This document shows, piece by piece, positions 33,863-44,283 of a stretch of DNA of 64,000 bases (position 1 is the stretch's first letter; each line of letters opens with the position of its first letter). The DNA is from Omphalotus guepiniiformis (taxonomy: Eukaryota; Basidiomycota; Agaricomycetes; Agaricales; Omphalotaceae). Position numbers and translations under genes: made by a program. Under the pieces are notes generated by a model. The model did no database searches, was not told where the DNA came from, and worked only from the letters and a program-made list of their open reading frames with translations. The DNA lies in the NCBI GenBank assembly GCA_028554645.1, contig JAQOOI010000015.1:496001-560000 (forward strand). The letters are read 5' to 3'.

Positions 33863-34482
33863 ATGGTAAAAAAGGAGAAAAGAGAGGTATTCGCTGTCCC
33901 AGCAATTGTACGGCAATCTCAGGACACGAACGGAGTAGGACACTACACTGGTGATCAAGACAGTACTGTTATCAAGGAAGGGAAGCGTAGATTATCTGAA
34001 AGAACTGCTGCTCATATTGCCACCGCAAAGAAGTAAGATTTCTAGTAATTTCTGAACACGCATACAACTCATAATTGCCATTCTGTAGTCAGAGCTATCA
34101 TATCCCTGGCGGCAGTCTGGATGATTGCACTGAATCTCAATGGGAGCGTACAGAGGTTTACAAGAACCCAGGCAATCGCTATATTCCCCAGAAGCAAACT
34201 ACTCAACCAGCACTTCCATTTGAGTTCAAACACAAAGTCATGTACATACGTTCATCACAAAGCCCAAGCCCCATTCCAGGAGTTGCATCTTCATCCTCAG
34301 AATCTCTTGCTGTATAGCGTGTCCCTCTTACCACCGACAGACGTCAACGATCATGCGCTCTGGCTGCGAAAGTTTTGGTTGAGCTCTTGAAGGCGGAAAT
34401 CGAGGAAGGGATGTCAACTGGAAACTATGAGAATGTCGGTCCTGTTAGCCATGTTCTGAACGGGGTTATCAATTTGCTGTAG
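33863..34482 (+). pseudogene. Small two-exon gene with one in-frame TAG
   Basis: Exon 33863-34032 (MVKKEKREVFAVP) joins exon 34089-34482 across a 56-nt GT-AG intron in phase 2. The frame reads YHIPGGSLDDC, a Ser/Pro stretch and then a TAG at 34315-34317. It continues open for another 54 codons (VPLTTDRRQRSCALAAKVLV, then a Glu-rich helix) to TAG 34480-34482. The product would be 132 residues if the first stop is real, or about 187 if it is a recent mutation. No family is recognised. It lies head to head with the minus-strand gene at 32407-33600, sharing about 260 bp between them. Confidence 0.5.
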
Positions 34483-34545
34483 TCTTATTGTATGTCCCAG
34501 ACTTGTTGACCCTTCAAATGTATTTATATTCCCAAAACTCGAATG

Positions 34546-34850
34546 TTAGCTATGTACTTCGGCCTCCTCCTCCTCATTGTCATTCTGCATGAATCCACCC
34601 ATATCTGCAATGTCCAGCCCAGGCTTTTTGACTACGAAGACAGACTCTGTCCAAGAAGGTCCTATCAATTCAGCTGATAGCTCGGAGTGTGGAACCATCG
34701 TGACAACAGATTTGATAGATTTGACTGGGCGCACAACAAGACCGTCAATACCTTGATGCTTGCAAGACGTAACGGTGCCAAATGATGCTCTGAGTAAAGC
34801 TGGGTCCGGTTATGTGTACTGTGACATCAAGGCTAAATTCTCCGTGAGTT
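34546..34850 (-). pseudogene. C-terminal remnant, probably of the Tnp2-type transposase
   Basis: The minus strand reads VRPVKSIKSVVTMVPHSE, then FVVKKPGLDIADMGGF and an acidic end before a stop at 34546. The frame opens from the repeat boundary at about 34870. Its strand, and its position directly beyond a repeat insertion that truncates the Tnp2 gene at 35586-37235, suggest that both are parts of one transposase. I rate that link as plausible but unproven. Confidence 0.4.
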
Positions 34851-34870
34851 CGTTATTGATTTTGAACCGG

Positions 34871-35403
34871 TGTTGCGCTGAAAACGCATACACACCTGAA
34901 ATACCTGAAATTAAATGATTTCTACTGTGAATATGATGGGAATAAAGGGCTAGACTATGTCCCATAGTGCGAGCTAAAACATAGGACACGAATAGTTAAA
35001 GGCTTGAAGTGAAAGGACTACGATGTACGAGTATGCATCAAGACCTTATGGCTGATATGCCTCTAGACCTTCGGCGAAGTAACTACCTACTGCGAGACTG
35101 TACAGTATGGTCAGATCCACCCTGCCTGGCAAAGAGCCCTTCGTCTGGAAGTCGCTATTCAAGTATCTGTGTGATCCACGGTGATGCGCCGATTTTCGGC
35201 ACCTGCATTAAAAGCCAGGTGATTCATCATTTTAGGCATTTGCAGTGAGGGATATAGAGGGTTGAAAGGTGCCCGCCTTGTCAATCACAATGTGTTGTGA
35301 TTTGAGTAATAAAGCATGTTCTATTACCTACGGTACAACATGTGTATCAAGGTTCTAGGCTAGTCAGTACAGTTGTGATGTAGAGAATTGTTCAATAGCC
35401 ATC
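34871..35403 (+). repeat. Chimeric repeat: head of 'a' joined to head of 'c'
   Basis: Bases 34871-35181 match the first 310 bp of LTR-like repeat 'a' (19040-19350). Bases 35182-35403 match the first 221 bp of the LTR-like element 'c' in the copia integrase (46893-47113), beginning TGATGCGCCGATTTTCGG. The match to 'c' ends at ..CAATAGCCATC. The simplest reading is that a 'c' element inserted into an 'a' element and most of both was deleted. Confidence 0.75.
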
Positions 35404-35585
35404 ATGAGCTCAGCAAGATTCAGGATCAGATGCATAATATCTCCGGGAAACATTTGCGGAAGACCAAGAAAAGAGTCCAAGGGAAGCCCGCTGAAGATAC
35501 TTGGCTTTACTATTCCAGTACCCAGGTGCCGCTTCTCGTAGTCGTTAAGTCGAGATTTACAGAGATACTCGAGGCATTGTTGATA

Positions 35586-37235
35586 TCAATCTGAATCAAC
35601 ACAAAATTTCTGTCTGTAGGGTACATCATCATGATCACATCCAGCAACGGTATAGCTATCGGGCTTTGCGAGAACAGGATAGTATATCCCTGAACCAGAC
35701 TTGTGACGTCCTGTAAGCCCACACCAAAGCCGGCATCCATTTTTCCCAGTATGCCCAACAAATCCATTTAGATGAACCATTCCAGGTCCATCAGCAGTTG
35801 CAAAGACTATGAATAGGCGCAAAATATATTTTAGATCACGCATAGCATCCCAGATTGGCAGTCCTTCATGATCAGAACGATTTATAGCAGCGATGTGATG
35901 GAGGCCAGGACATATGAAAGAGTCGGAAATTTTAGGAGAATGAGGACCGGGTATAATTGCACCAGGTATAATGAACTTTTTCTTGTAACGCAAAGCAGGA
36001 GAGAGATTGCCGATGATCCAAATATGGATCCAACAGTCCGAGGTCTTCATCTGATAGAGCTGGCATCCATCGTAGGAGAAGATGAGGATTGTATCAGTGT
36101 ACTTGATCTTCCCGCTTTGAAGAGCTTCAATTACATTGGTACCACAGCAGAAATCATCAATTTCCTCGATATACCCTTTCTCTTCGTACTCCTTGATCAT
36201 ATCTTCAGCCCTTGAGCGGAAGTAATCCATGTGAGAAGCAGATTCCCGATCCCATTTGAGCACTTGAATTTGCGGCCCAATTGGAAGTGTGTAGAATTTT
36301 TGCCTTGGATTCCCGGCTTCGTCATAGCGGGACATAGAGCACTTCAAGCACGAGTCTCTGTCAGAAAAAGGACCTGTGTAAGCCATACAAGAATTTGGAC
36401 ACATATCGTGAATGATGGGATGAATGCCGCTAAGTCGTTTTGCCTGTCACTTGATTCAATCATGGGAGAACAGATCCATGTCCTCGGGGTGAGCCAATTT
36501 TACAGCCTCCAGATTAGCTGTATGATGATGCATCTGAAGAGTTTGTATCGACCTGCACGATATACATTCGGAGACACATCAAGAGTTGACGATCCTCCAC
36601 CGGGTCAAGTTGTATAGCATGTTCTGCTGGGTCCAGTAAGTCGTCGATAGCCACCGTGCTGAGATCTCCATTGTGTAGACAAGCACCCCTCAGAGCATGA
36701 ATGAACCGCTGCGCAATCTGAATAGCTTCCACCTCAGAAAAGATTGGTTCAGTATCTGCATTCACATCCAGTGGAATAGGTGGTGGTCCATTCATATCGC
36801 GCTCAGGACTGGGATAAGGTCTCGGATTATCATCGAGTGGGTCTATAGGTAAAGGAGTTGGGTTATTTTGAGCAGTGCCAGGCTTGTTATTTCTTCCCTC
36901 GTTATAGAGCTGAATAGATGAATTTTAGTTAAACTGGCAATAAAAAATCCGATACCTACATCACCATCTTCAGGCAACGGTCGATGTCTCTTGTTGGGCT
37001 GGGTATGCTCTTCATTTCCTACAGATCTCCTTCGACCAACTGAGGTAGAGGGTGCTGAATGCGAGTTGGATGTATGATCTCCAGAACTGCGAAACTTAGC
37101 ATGATTGTAATAAGTTCTCCGCGAAACTGCCTTGTTTGATTTGCAATATCGTTCACAGTCACAGTAGCAAGCATACCATATTATCTGTTCCAAGTCAGGA
37201 TTGTGTGTGTACATATCTCGGAGAGAGGTGTCCAT
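35586..37235 (-). pseudogene. Tnp2-type (CACTA-like) transposase, broken
   Basis: Read on the minus strand, the N-terminal block (37235-36950) has CYCDCERYCKSN followed by SRRTYYNHAKFR, a cysteine/histidine start usual for basidiomycete Tnp2 proteins. A helical block follows at 36795-36514. Then a block from about 36420 reads GIHPIIHDMCPNSCMAYTGP and continues with LKCSMSRYD, FYTLPIGPQIQ, LIFSYDGCQLY and HLNGFVGHTGKNGCRLWCGLTGRHK. Between the second and third blocks the frame is shifted and holds two TGA codons, one of them in the place of an arginine-like codon before QAKRLSG. The 3' part stops near 35586, where repeats begin. The gene cannot be functional. The N-terminal cysteine pattern and the PNSCMAYTG motif support the family call. 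Confidence 0.75.
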
Positions 37236-37344
37236 TGAATTGACGCCACCGTTCCATCAATAGTTGGTAAGCTTTGCTTTGATAAGCGTATAAAAGGGGG
37301 GTGATTGATCTCGATAACAGATCACTTTTTTCTCTCTTTCCACC

Positions 37345-40167
37345 ATGGCGCTGTCCTCTGCTGGTCGGATAGGCTCTATTCAACAAGGCAATGACAAGTG
37401 TGTTATTGAATTATCATAAGAGGCTATTATTCAATCTATATTTGTACAATTATAGTCAGTTGCAGCAACTGTCACAAACTAGTTCTCTGCATATCAACAA
37501 TCAAATTTTCAGGTAAAAGCAGATAGTTCTTATGTCAACAAGCTGATATATTGACAATATATTCCAGCCACAGTTCTGGTGTAAATATCAGTGGTGGTAC
37601 TTTTATCAATGCTGCTAGGGACAATGTGACTGTGAATAATGGTAAGAGAATTTGATTATCTAGATACACAAGCACTAATTTGTGAGATCTCAGCACCTGA
37701 TTTAAGGTCTCAAATTTGTCAATGGCTCAAAGCAACAGAGTTTCAGACAAACTTCATCACTGCAAGTGATAATAGAGTGTCAGACACAGGTGCTTGGCTT
37801 CTTGAGGATTCAAGATATGTTCAATGGAAAGCAAATGGGAAATTATTATAGTTGCAAGGCAAAGGCAAGTATTTGTCTATATCTAGCTTTACCTTACAAT
37901 AGCTAATCTTTGTACAGTTGGTTCTGGAAAGACCTTTCTATGGTAAGAGTGACTTCTTAGATTGCTATTAACACAGATGATCTAAAGTTATTATTAGCAC
38001 TGCAGTGATTGAAGATCTGCAGACTGCTCATCTTGGAATCCTGCCTCCAATCTATCACTACTTTGATTCTCGTGATAGGGAAAAGCATACTCATAGAGGA
38101 CTTCTTTCATCTCTTCTAGCTCAGATAGCCTTGTACTCTGAGGAAGTACCATCTGAGTTGCAAAGGCTGCTTGAAAAATGCAGAGATGGAAGACTGGAAC
38201 CAAGTCTCTCTGATCTACAACAAGCTCTTCAGCAGACACTGATTTCTCCATCATCTGGCATTCCAGTCTATATTGTGCTGGATGCCATGGATGAGTGTGA
38301 GGAGAAGACACAGTATGAAGCTGTTAGCTTAATCAAGAGCCTTCTTGATATGAAGAAGGTGTATGTGCTAGTGACTAGCTGTCATGCTCCCAAGGAATCA
38401 TTGATGGGTCACAATATCATTGTGCTACATCCTAATGGGACCAGTTCAGACATTAAGAAATGTCTTGATAAGTGGATTCCAGAGCTACATCTTCCAACTA
38501 TAGAGGATGAGATGATGCAGTTTCTGATGGATAAAGCTAATGAACAGTAAGATCATGTTCATTTTGCCAGTTGATAACTTGTATTGACATACTATTAGAT
38601 TTAGATGGGTAAATTGTCAAATCATAACACTTGGGAATTGTGGAACACCAAAGGCAGCCAAACAGGTGTTGAGAAAACTTCCACTGACTCTTGAGACCAC
38701 ATATATTGAGAAACTCTCTTGTATCACATCTGAGCACAAGCAGGTTGTGATACACATTTTTCAATGGCTCACATATGCCAGAAGGCCTGTATCACTGAAG
38801 GAGTTACAAGAGATCTTGGCAACAGATTTGGAATCCTGCTCATTTCAAACTCAAGATCGAGTGCAAGGACTTCAAGAAACACTCCATAGAATTGTGGACA
38901 CCACACTGGTGACTGTGGGACATTATGTTGTACAGCTGGCTCATCATTCTGTGAAGGAATTTCTGGTAAAGGCTTGAAGTTTAAATCCACTGTTTCCTTC
39001 CACATTGATGAGCAGCTTGCACATAATGTTATTGCTCAAACTTGCATTATCTATCTACTTCACAGTGGCTTAGATGCTCATCAGTCTGTAAAGCAAGTGA
39101 TATCTAGTGAAGATTTCCCTCTAGCCAGTTATGCAGCTAGATATTGGACAGATCATTTATCCTCAGTAGCAAGCATAAATCAGCAAACTCTGCAGGTTGC
39201 AATGAGGCTGCTAGATGATAGTTGTCCTGCATATTCCTACATGTTAGACCTACATGGCCTAGATTTTCAGGATTTTGTGTCAGCAAAGATTCAGCAGCCA
39301 AAACCTCTATACTATGCAGCTTATACAGAGTCAATGAAGAAGAAAGTAGATGTCAATGCTGAGAGGGGTCGCCTTGGCACTGCTCTGCATGCTGCTGTGT
39401 ATTCTGGACATGGGTCTATTGTGCAGCTACTTCTCTCCTCTAAAGCAAATGTCAATGCTGAAGGTGGTTACTATGGTGGCACAGCTCTCCAAGCTGCTGC
39501 TTATCATGGACATAAGGCCATTGTGCCACTGCTTCTCTCCTCTGGAGCAGATGTCAATGCCCAGTATAGTCTATATGGCTCTTCTCTCCAAGCTGCTGCT
39601 CGATTTGGACATGAGGCGATTGTGCAGCTGCTTCTCTCCTCTGGAGCAGATGTCAATACCCAGGGTGGTTACTATGACACTGCTCTCCAAGCTGCTGCTT
39701 ATCGTAAATGTAAGGCCATTGTGCAGCTGCTTCTCTCTGCTGGAGCAGATGTCAATGTCCAGGGTGGTAAATATGGCACTGCTCTCCAAGCTGCTGCTGA
39801 ATCTGGATATGAGGCCATTGTGCAGCTGCTTCTCTCCTCTGGAGCAGATGTCAATGCTCAAGGTGGTGAATATGGCACTGCTCTCCAAGCTGCTGCTGAA
39901 TATGGACATGAGGCCATTGTGCAGCTGCTTCTCTCCTCTGGGGCAGATATCAATGCTCAAGGTGGTAGATATGGCACTGCTCTCCAAGCTGCTGCTTGTT
40001 ATAGACATGAGGCTATTGTACAGCTGCTTCTCTCCTCTGGAGCAGATGTGAATGCCCAGGGTGGTGAATATGGCTCTGCTCTCCAAGCTGCTGCTTCTTG
40101 TGAACATAAGTCCATTGTACAGCTGCTTCTCTCCTCTGGAGCAGATGCAAGTGTTCTCAACAACTAA
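37345..40167 (+). pseudogene. NACHT-ankyrin NLR-like gene with one stop and one frameshift
   Basis: Exons 37345-37397, 37456-37512, 37568-37641, 37694-37864, 37918-37942, 37998-38546 and 38599-40167 agree in phase. After MALSSAGRIG comes the SGVNISGGTFINA motif typical of basidiomycete NLRs. The NACHT domain has Walker A (GKVGSGKTFL) split by two introns and Walker B (VYIVLDAMDEC). A winged-helix-like region (QWLTYARRPVSLKELQEIL) follows, then eight ankyrin repeats. Two defects are visible: TAG at 37849-37851 where relatives have Trp just before the P-loop, and a frame change near 38970-38985 after VKEFLVKA. The intron after 37864 has GC-AG ends (AAAG|GCAAGT). NLRs of this type are thought to sense non-self and control programmed cell death; here that is inferred from architecture. 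Confidence 0.8.
39346..40149 (+). repeat. Eight near-identical ankyrin-coding repeats (about 99 bp each)
   Basis: The unit encodes TALQAAAxxGHEAIVQLLLSS.ADVNAQGG with very little change between copies. The phrase GTGCAGCTGCTTCTCTCC recurs almost unchanged. The first unit and the last few codons are the most diverged. One unit has an extra glycine codon (102 bp). Confidence 0.9.
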
Positions 40168-41959
40168 CTCAGGTATATGTCTGAAATTTCATTAGTGATT
40201 GCACATTCTGTGAGTGCAATGATTTCTTTTCACCATGATTGTTGCTCATTTTCCTTCCTCATGTCATTAGTAGTTTCTGAAAAACTGTAATCCTTGTAAC
40301 AATTGGTTTGGTGTGACTATTGAAGAAAACTGCTATTCTGGCAGTTCTGTTACCTTGATATTGTCTCAAGTCTGATAAAATCCTATACACAAATATCCAT
40401 TCTGTTCTAGTACTGTATCTGTATAGTCAATACAGAACTCAGCTATGTTGCCAACCAGTGCGTCTGCTAAGTCTGTAAGACTATGAAAATAAGGTAAAAC
40501 AATGAAAAGTAACGAAAAGCAATGAAAAGAAAAGCAAAGCAAGGTGTAACAGCTTAACAATGTCCAATGACAACCAGGCGAAACAAAAAGACATGACTGC
40601 AACGTAAGTAAATGTGAGTTCAATGCACAAGGCGAGGCTGGGCTCGAGTGTCTGCGTAATCCCGGTTGGAGACTCAGAGTATGTTCAGGACTACCCACCT
40701 GTCAAAATCGACTGACAGCGCGCGCGAAGGCGAAGACGATAGAGGGTCAAGGAAGAGGAAGATGGTGGATTGATGTATGAGATGGGAATTGGGATTGGGG
40801 GTGCCGGTGAGGCCGTGAGGTCTATCGTTGAGGGTGAGGAAACACATTTCCTATCTCCGGGTATCGTCATACTCAGCCCCAAAAAATGCTACACCCTATC
40901 CTCCTTCTCCTCTACCTCGTCAAAACAACCAAAGATCAGCACGTGTCAAAGGTCCTAATACTTGGGGTTTGTACCCAGCATTTACCAGCGGTCTCGGGGG
41001 CCAAGGAGTGTGTAAAGAATGGTGACAGGTTGGTGACAGCAAAATGAGGATGACGTGGAGATGAGGTTGTAGGGGAAGAAGAAGAGTAAGGTTCGTTTGT
41101 AGTGGATGGCCTCGGTGTGTTGCGATGATGAGAGTGAGCCCAACGCCCAACGCCCAACCCACACACACACAACCCATTGCCTAACACACATGAACCTCTG
41201 ACCTAAACCCCACCCACCCTCGTTGAAAAAACAACCAACGAATATTCCACATCATACACAAATCCCATAGTCCGTTTCAAATCGAATCCAGGTGAGGTGC
41301 GAACGTTGCTGGAGAGGTAGCAATTGGAGGGTATGGGGTTCCGGGGTGATATATCTTTGAGACGGAATGAATGTATGTGCATGATGATAATGGCGTATGG
41401 TGTATGTATAGCAGCAGAAAAATGATTACAGATAGACGAAGACGAAGATTGAGCGCCGTAGCTTGAGGTACCGTGACGAAGTATGGGGTGGGGGGTGGTG
41501 GGTTGAGTATGAGTGGGCAAGATTAACGCATATTCGTCTCTACGTGACACCTAAACTGCACCCAATCACTCATTGAAATCAACAATGAGTGAAGGTCAAG
41601 AGTGGCAGCAGTGGCAGTGGCAGTGACGAAGTCAAGTGTAGTATGTGTCTGTGGGATTGGAATGAAAGAATGAATGATATGGATGTAAAGGCGAAAGCAG
41701 TAAAGGAATGTATGCACAGGACGGATGGGGATTGAGGTATGGGTGAGGGTGAGCGGCTGAGGATGTTGAGGATGTTAAGGGTGAGGACGAAAACGAGGGT
41801 GAGGGTGAAGATGAGAATGAGGGTGATGTCGACGTCAACGTCGAGTAATAACCGCTAAGCGCTAAGCGCTAACCAGTAGCGCCCATCAGCCAACCAACGT
41901 CCAAACCCGTAGCTGTTGTCTTCCTCCCTCCCAAAACCAACCTCAACTAACAGCCGTAA
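40168..41959. other. Intergenic, low-complexity DNA
   Basis: No gene is supported. The part from about 40700 on is rich in purine/pyrimidine tracts and CA/GT runs that keep many frames open by chance. At 41760-41850 a (GAGGGT)-like tract is followed by the palindromic repeats CGCTAAGCGCTAAGCGCTAA. Confidence 0.5.
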
Positions 41960-42860
41960 TCAAAGCCCTCCCTTCTCCTCTCCCTCCTCCTTCTCCTCTC
42001 CCTCCTCCTTCTCCTCATCATCGTCATCGTCAAAATCAATAACAACAAGCGGTGCGGGTAGATAAATCTCAATTTCATACCCGGTGTTCACCGCGGGAGC
42101 AGGAGTAGGTGCAGAAGACGCAGGTGGTGGTGGAGCTGGGGTTTCTGTATCTGTATCTGTATGGTGCCTAGGAAAAGTCGAATGTGTGGGTGAAGGAGGT
42201 GGAGGAGGAGGGAGTACGCATATGAGCGGTGATTGAATGAACACTTGAGGCGGGGAAGATAGAGGTGATGTTGGAGGGAGGGAATCGAAGCCCGAACGAC
42301 CTCTCCTAACGTACGGCCTCGGTGGCGGGGCGACAAGACGAACCCCTAGTAAGGTGCTTGGCGGTGTAGGGTATTCAACGTCTTCTCCAGCATCGTCTCG
42401 TAAGTTATCCTCTACATTTGGATCTACCTCACCGACACCGACACCATCCGCCAGTGTACTCATATCACCCATAACCCTCGTCGCCGTTGCCGTCGAACCA
42501 AACACATCATTGCCTCCAGGACTTCCACTTCCATCCCGACTCTGACTTCGACTCTGACTACCATGTGCATGAACATGTATGTCTGAGTGTGCAGGTCTGA
42601 GTGGCGTCAACCGTTGTGGTTGAATATGTGTTCTGGTTCGACTGTGGGGGTATGTATATGGTTGGGAAGCAATGCGAACTGACTTTGTGGTCGGCGTCGA
42701 TGTTCGCGTTGGTGTAGTCGTACGTACGATCCTAGGCGTGCGTATACGTGGCCTTGGACGACGGGTACGAGATGTCGATGGGGATCGTGGTGGTTTTGGT
42801 GATGCGGAAGCGGAAGTAGTTTGTTGAGATAGGTGTATGAGTCTCCATACTCATACAAAT
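41960..42860 (-). CDS. Hypothetical Pro/Ser/Arg-rich protein with acidic tail
   Basis: One minus-strand frame is open from about 42860 to the stop at 41960. The N-terminal part is rich in Thr-Pro-Thr-Arg and RRPRPRIRTPRI. The middle has SRSQSRDGSGS. The C-terminal third has poly-Pro (VLPPPPPPSP) followed by IEIYLPAPLVVIDFDDDDDEE and an acidic GEEKEEGEEK end. No convincing start codon was found in this frame upstream of MGDMSTLADG, so a 5' exon may be missing from the model. Because the sequence is low in complexity, the open frame could be partly fortuitous. Confidence 0.4.
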
Positions 42861-43872
42861 ATGTATACAGAAGAGAAGGAGAAGGAGAATCAGGAAATGA
42901 GAATTGATGAAATTGAAAAGGCGTAGCAGAAAGTGTATTAACCATGTACCCTCCTGGGTGTGAAGACGTCGAACGTGTCTGGCTGAGCAGGGAGTGTATT
43001 AACCGTATATGTTCTTGACAATCTCAACCTATCACTCTCGAAGGATATTGTGGGTTTTGTCTAATAGCATGAACGAACACAATTGCAATCAACATTAGAA
43101 GAAAAGACAGAAAAGAGAGGATGTACTCGTCTGAAAGGGAGTGACACTAAGATATCATGAGCAACGAAAATTCTTCATCCTACTGAACTCGAATAAATTG
43201 CAACTCCTGCGACTTACATTGTCCAACATCACTGTCCTGCTTCAACCGACCGAACCATCTCCTCCACTGACCTCGACTTTAACAGCCTGAAGACGCGTAG
43301 GAGCAGCAGGTACACAATGTCCATAGGCCGCACCTAGTCGAGATTATTGAGGTATTCGCCATGCAATGCCATGTCCGTCGTCTGAGGCTACCATAGGGAG
43401 TAAATCTCAAATGCAGCTGCTAAGATTATCTTCAAGATGCGAGTGAGTTCTATCGCCCTCAGTAAAGGAGATCTCAGCGGCGTTACTTGTCCACTGTCCA
43501 TCAGTTCGTCGGCGGCGCAGGCGGTTTCGACAACTTTCGAGTCCAAGTCGCCGGTGTAGATGTGTATTTACCCTTGCTTGTGTCAGAAATCCCCGAGCCG
43601 GCATATATGGTCCGGCACCTGATATTGTCCGGCCATTTGATTAGATAAAGAATATATGCCCCAAATTTGCCGCCAACGTGAAGCGTCTGATTAATAAGCT
43701 GTGCGGAATTCGACGTGATTCTTGCACAATTGTGCCACTCAACGTTGCCACTCAGTACGAGTTCAGTGACCTCAACGTGAACACGAGCTTCAATGTAAAA
43801 GTTCTGCTATACACTTCCTATGTTTATCTTCTATCTAACAAGCTATGATTGCACAGTTGTCTAAGTGTTTAT
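42861..43872. other. Intergenic DNA before the copia element
   Basis: I see no supported gene. The last 270 bp lead to the copia target site TTTAT and were contiguous with the DNA now at 51205 before the insertion. Confidence 0.5.
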
Positions 43873-44276
43873 TAAAGAGATATAAAAGCGCTTCGAGGAT
43901 TCTATAGAAATAATAGAAGGACTCAGAGCGCAGCGTAAGAAGCGTCTAAACAAGTATATTCACCTATAGAAATAATAGAAGGACTAATGTATGTAAGTAA
44001 CAGGAGAATATACAATGTAACGAAAGTAGGCTCACCTCAGAGCGCAGCGTAAGAAGCGTCTGAGGTGCCAAGAGCCCGATTCTATCCTATAAGGCAGAAA
44101 GATATGTATGTACTGCTTTGTACATGAAACTACGGAGTAAAGAAAGAGAGTGAGTCGGCCGCAGGCCGACGATGTAAGCGAAGCTGTACTACTTTGGTCC
44201 ATGTTTGTAATTACCCATACGTGTATCTAAGGTGTCCGTTACTAACTAGAATGGCCATAGAAATATATATTCAACA
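43873..44276 (-). repeat. Copia 3' LTR
   Basis: It contains internal repeats: CTATAGAAATAATAGAAGGACT at 43902-43923 and 43964-43985, and CTCAGAGCGCAGCGTAAGAA plus GCGTCT at 43922-43947 and 44036-44061. The element-strand end is ..CTCTTTA rather than the usual CA. Confidence 0.9.
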
Positions 44277-44283
44277 CTCCCCC

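Noticed and set aside
39350..40051. Second plus-strand frame (MSML..LLCSCFSPL repeats)
   Set aside because: Out-of-frame shadow of the ankyrin repeats.
39571..40107. Long open frame on the minus strand opposite the ankyrin repeats
   Set aside because: It mirrors the 99-bp repeat periodicity of the NLR gene; no start context or domain.
41203..41838. Several open frames in the 41.2-41.8 kb low-complexity tract
   Set aside because: Frames are open on both strands because of repeated simple sequence.
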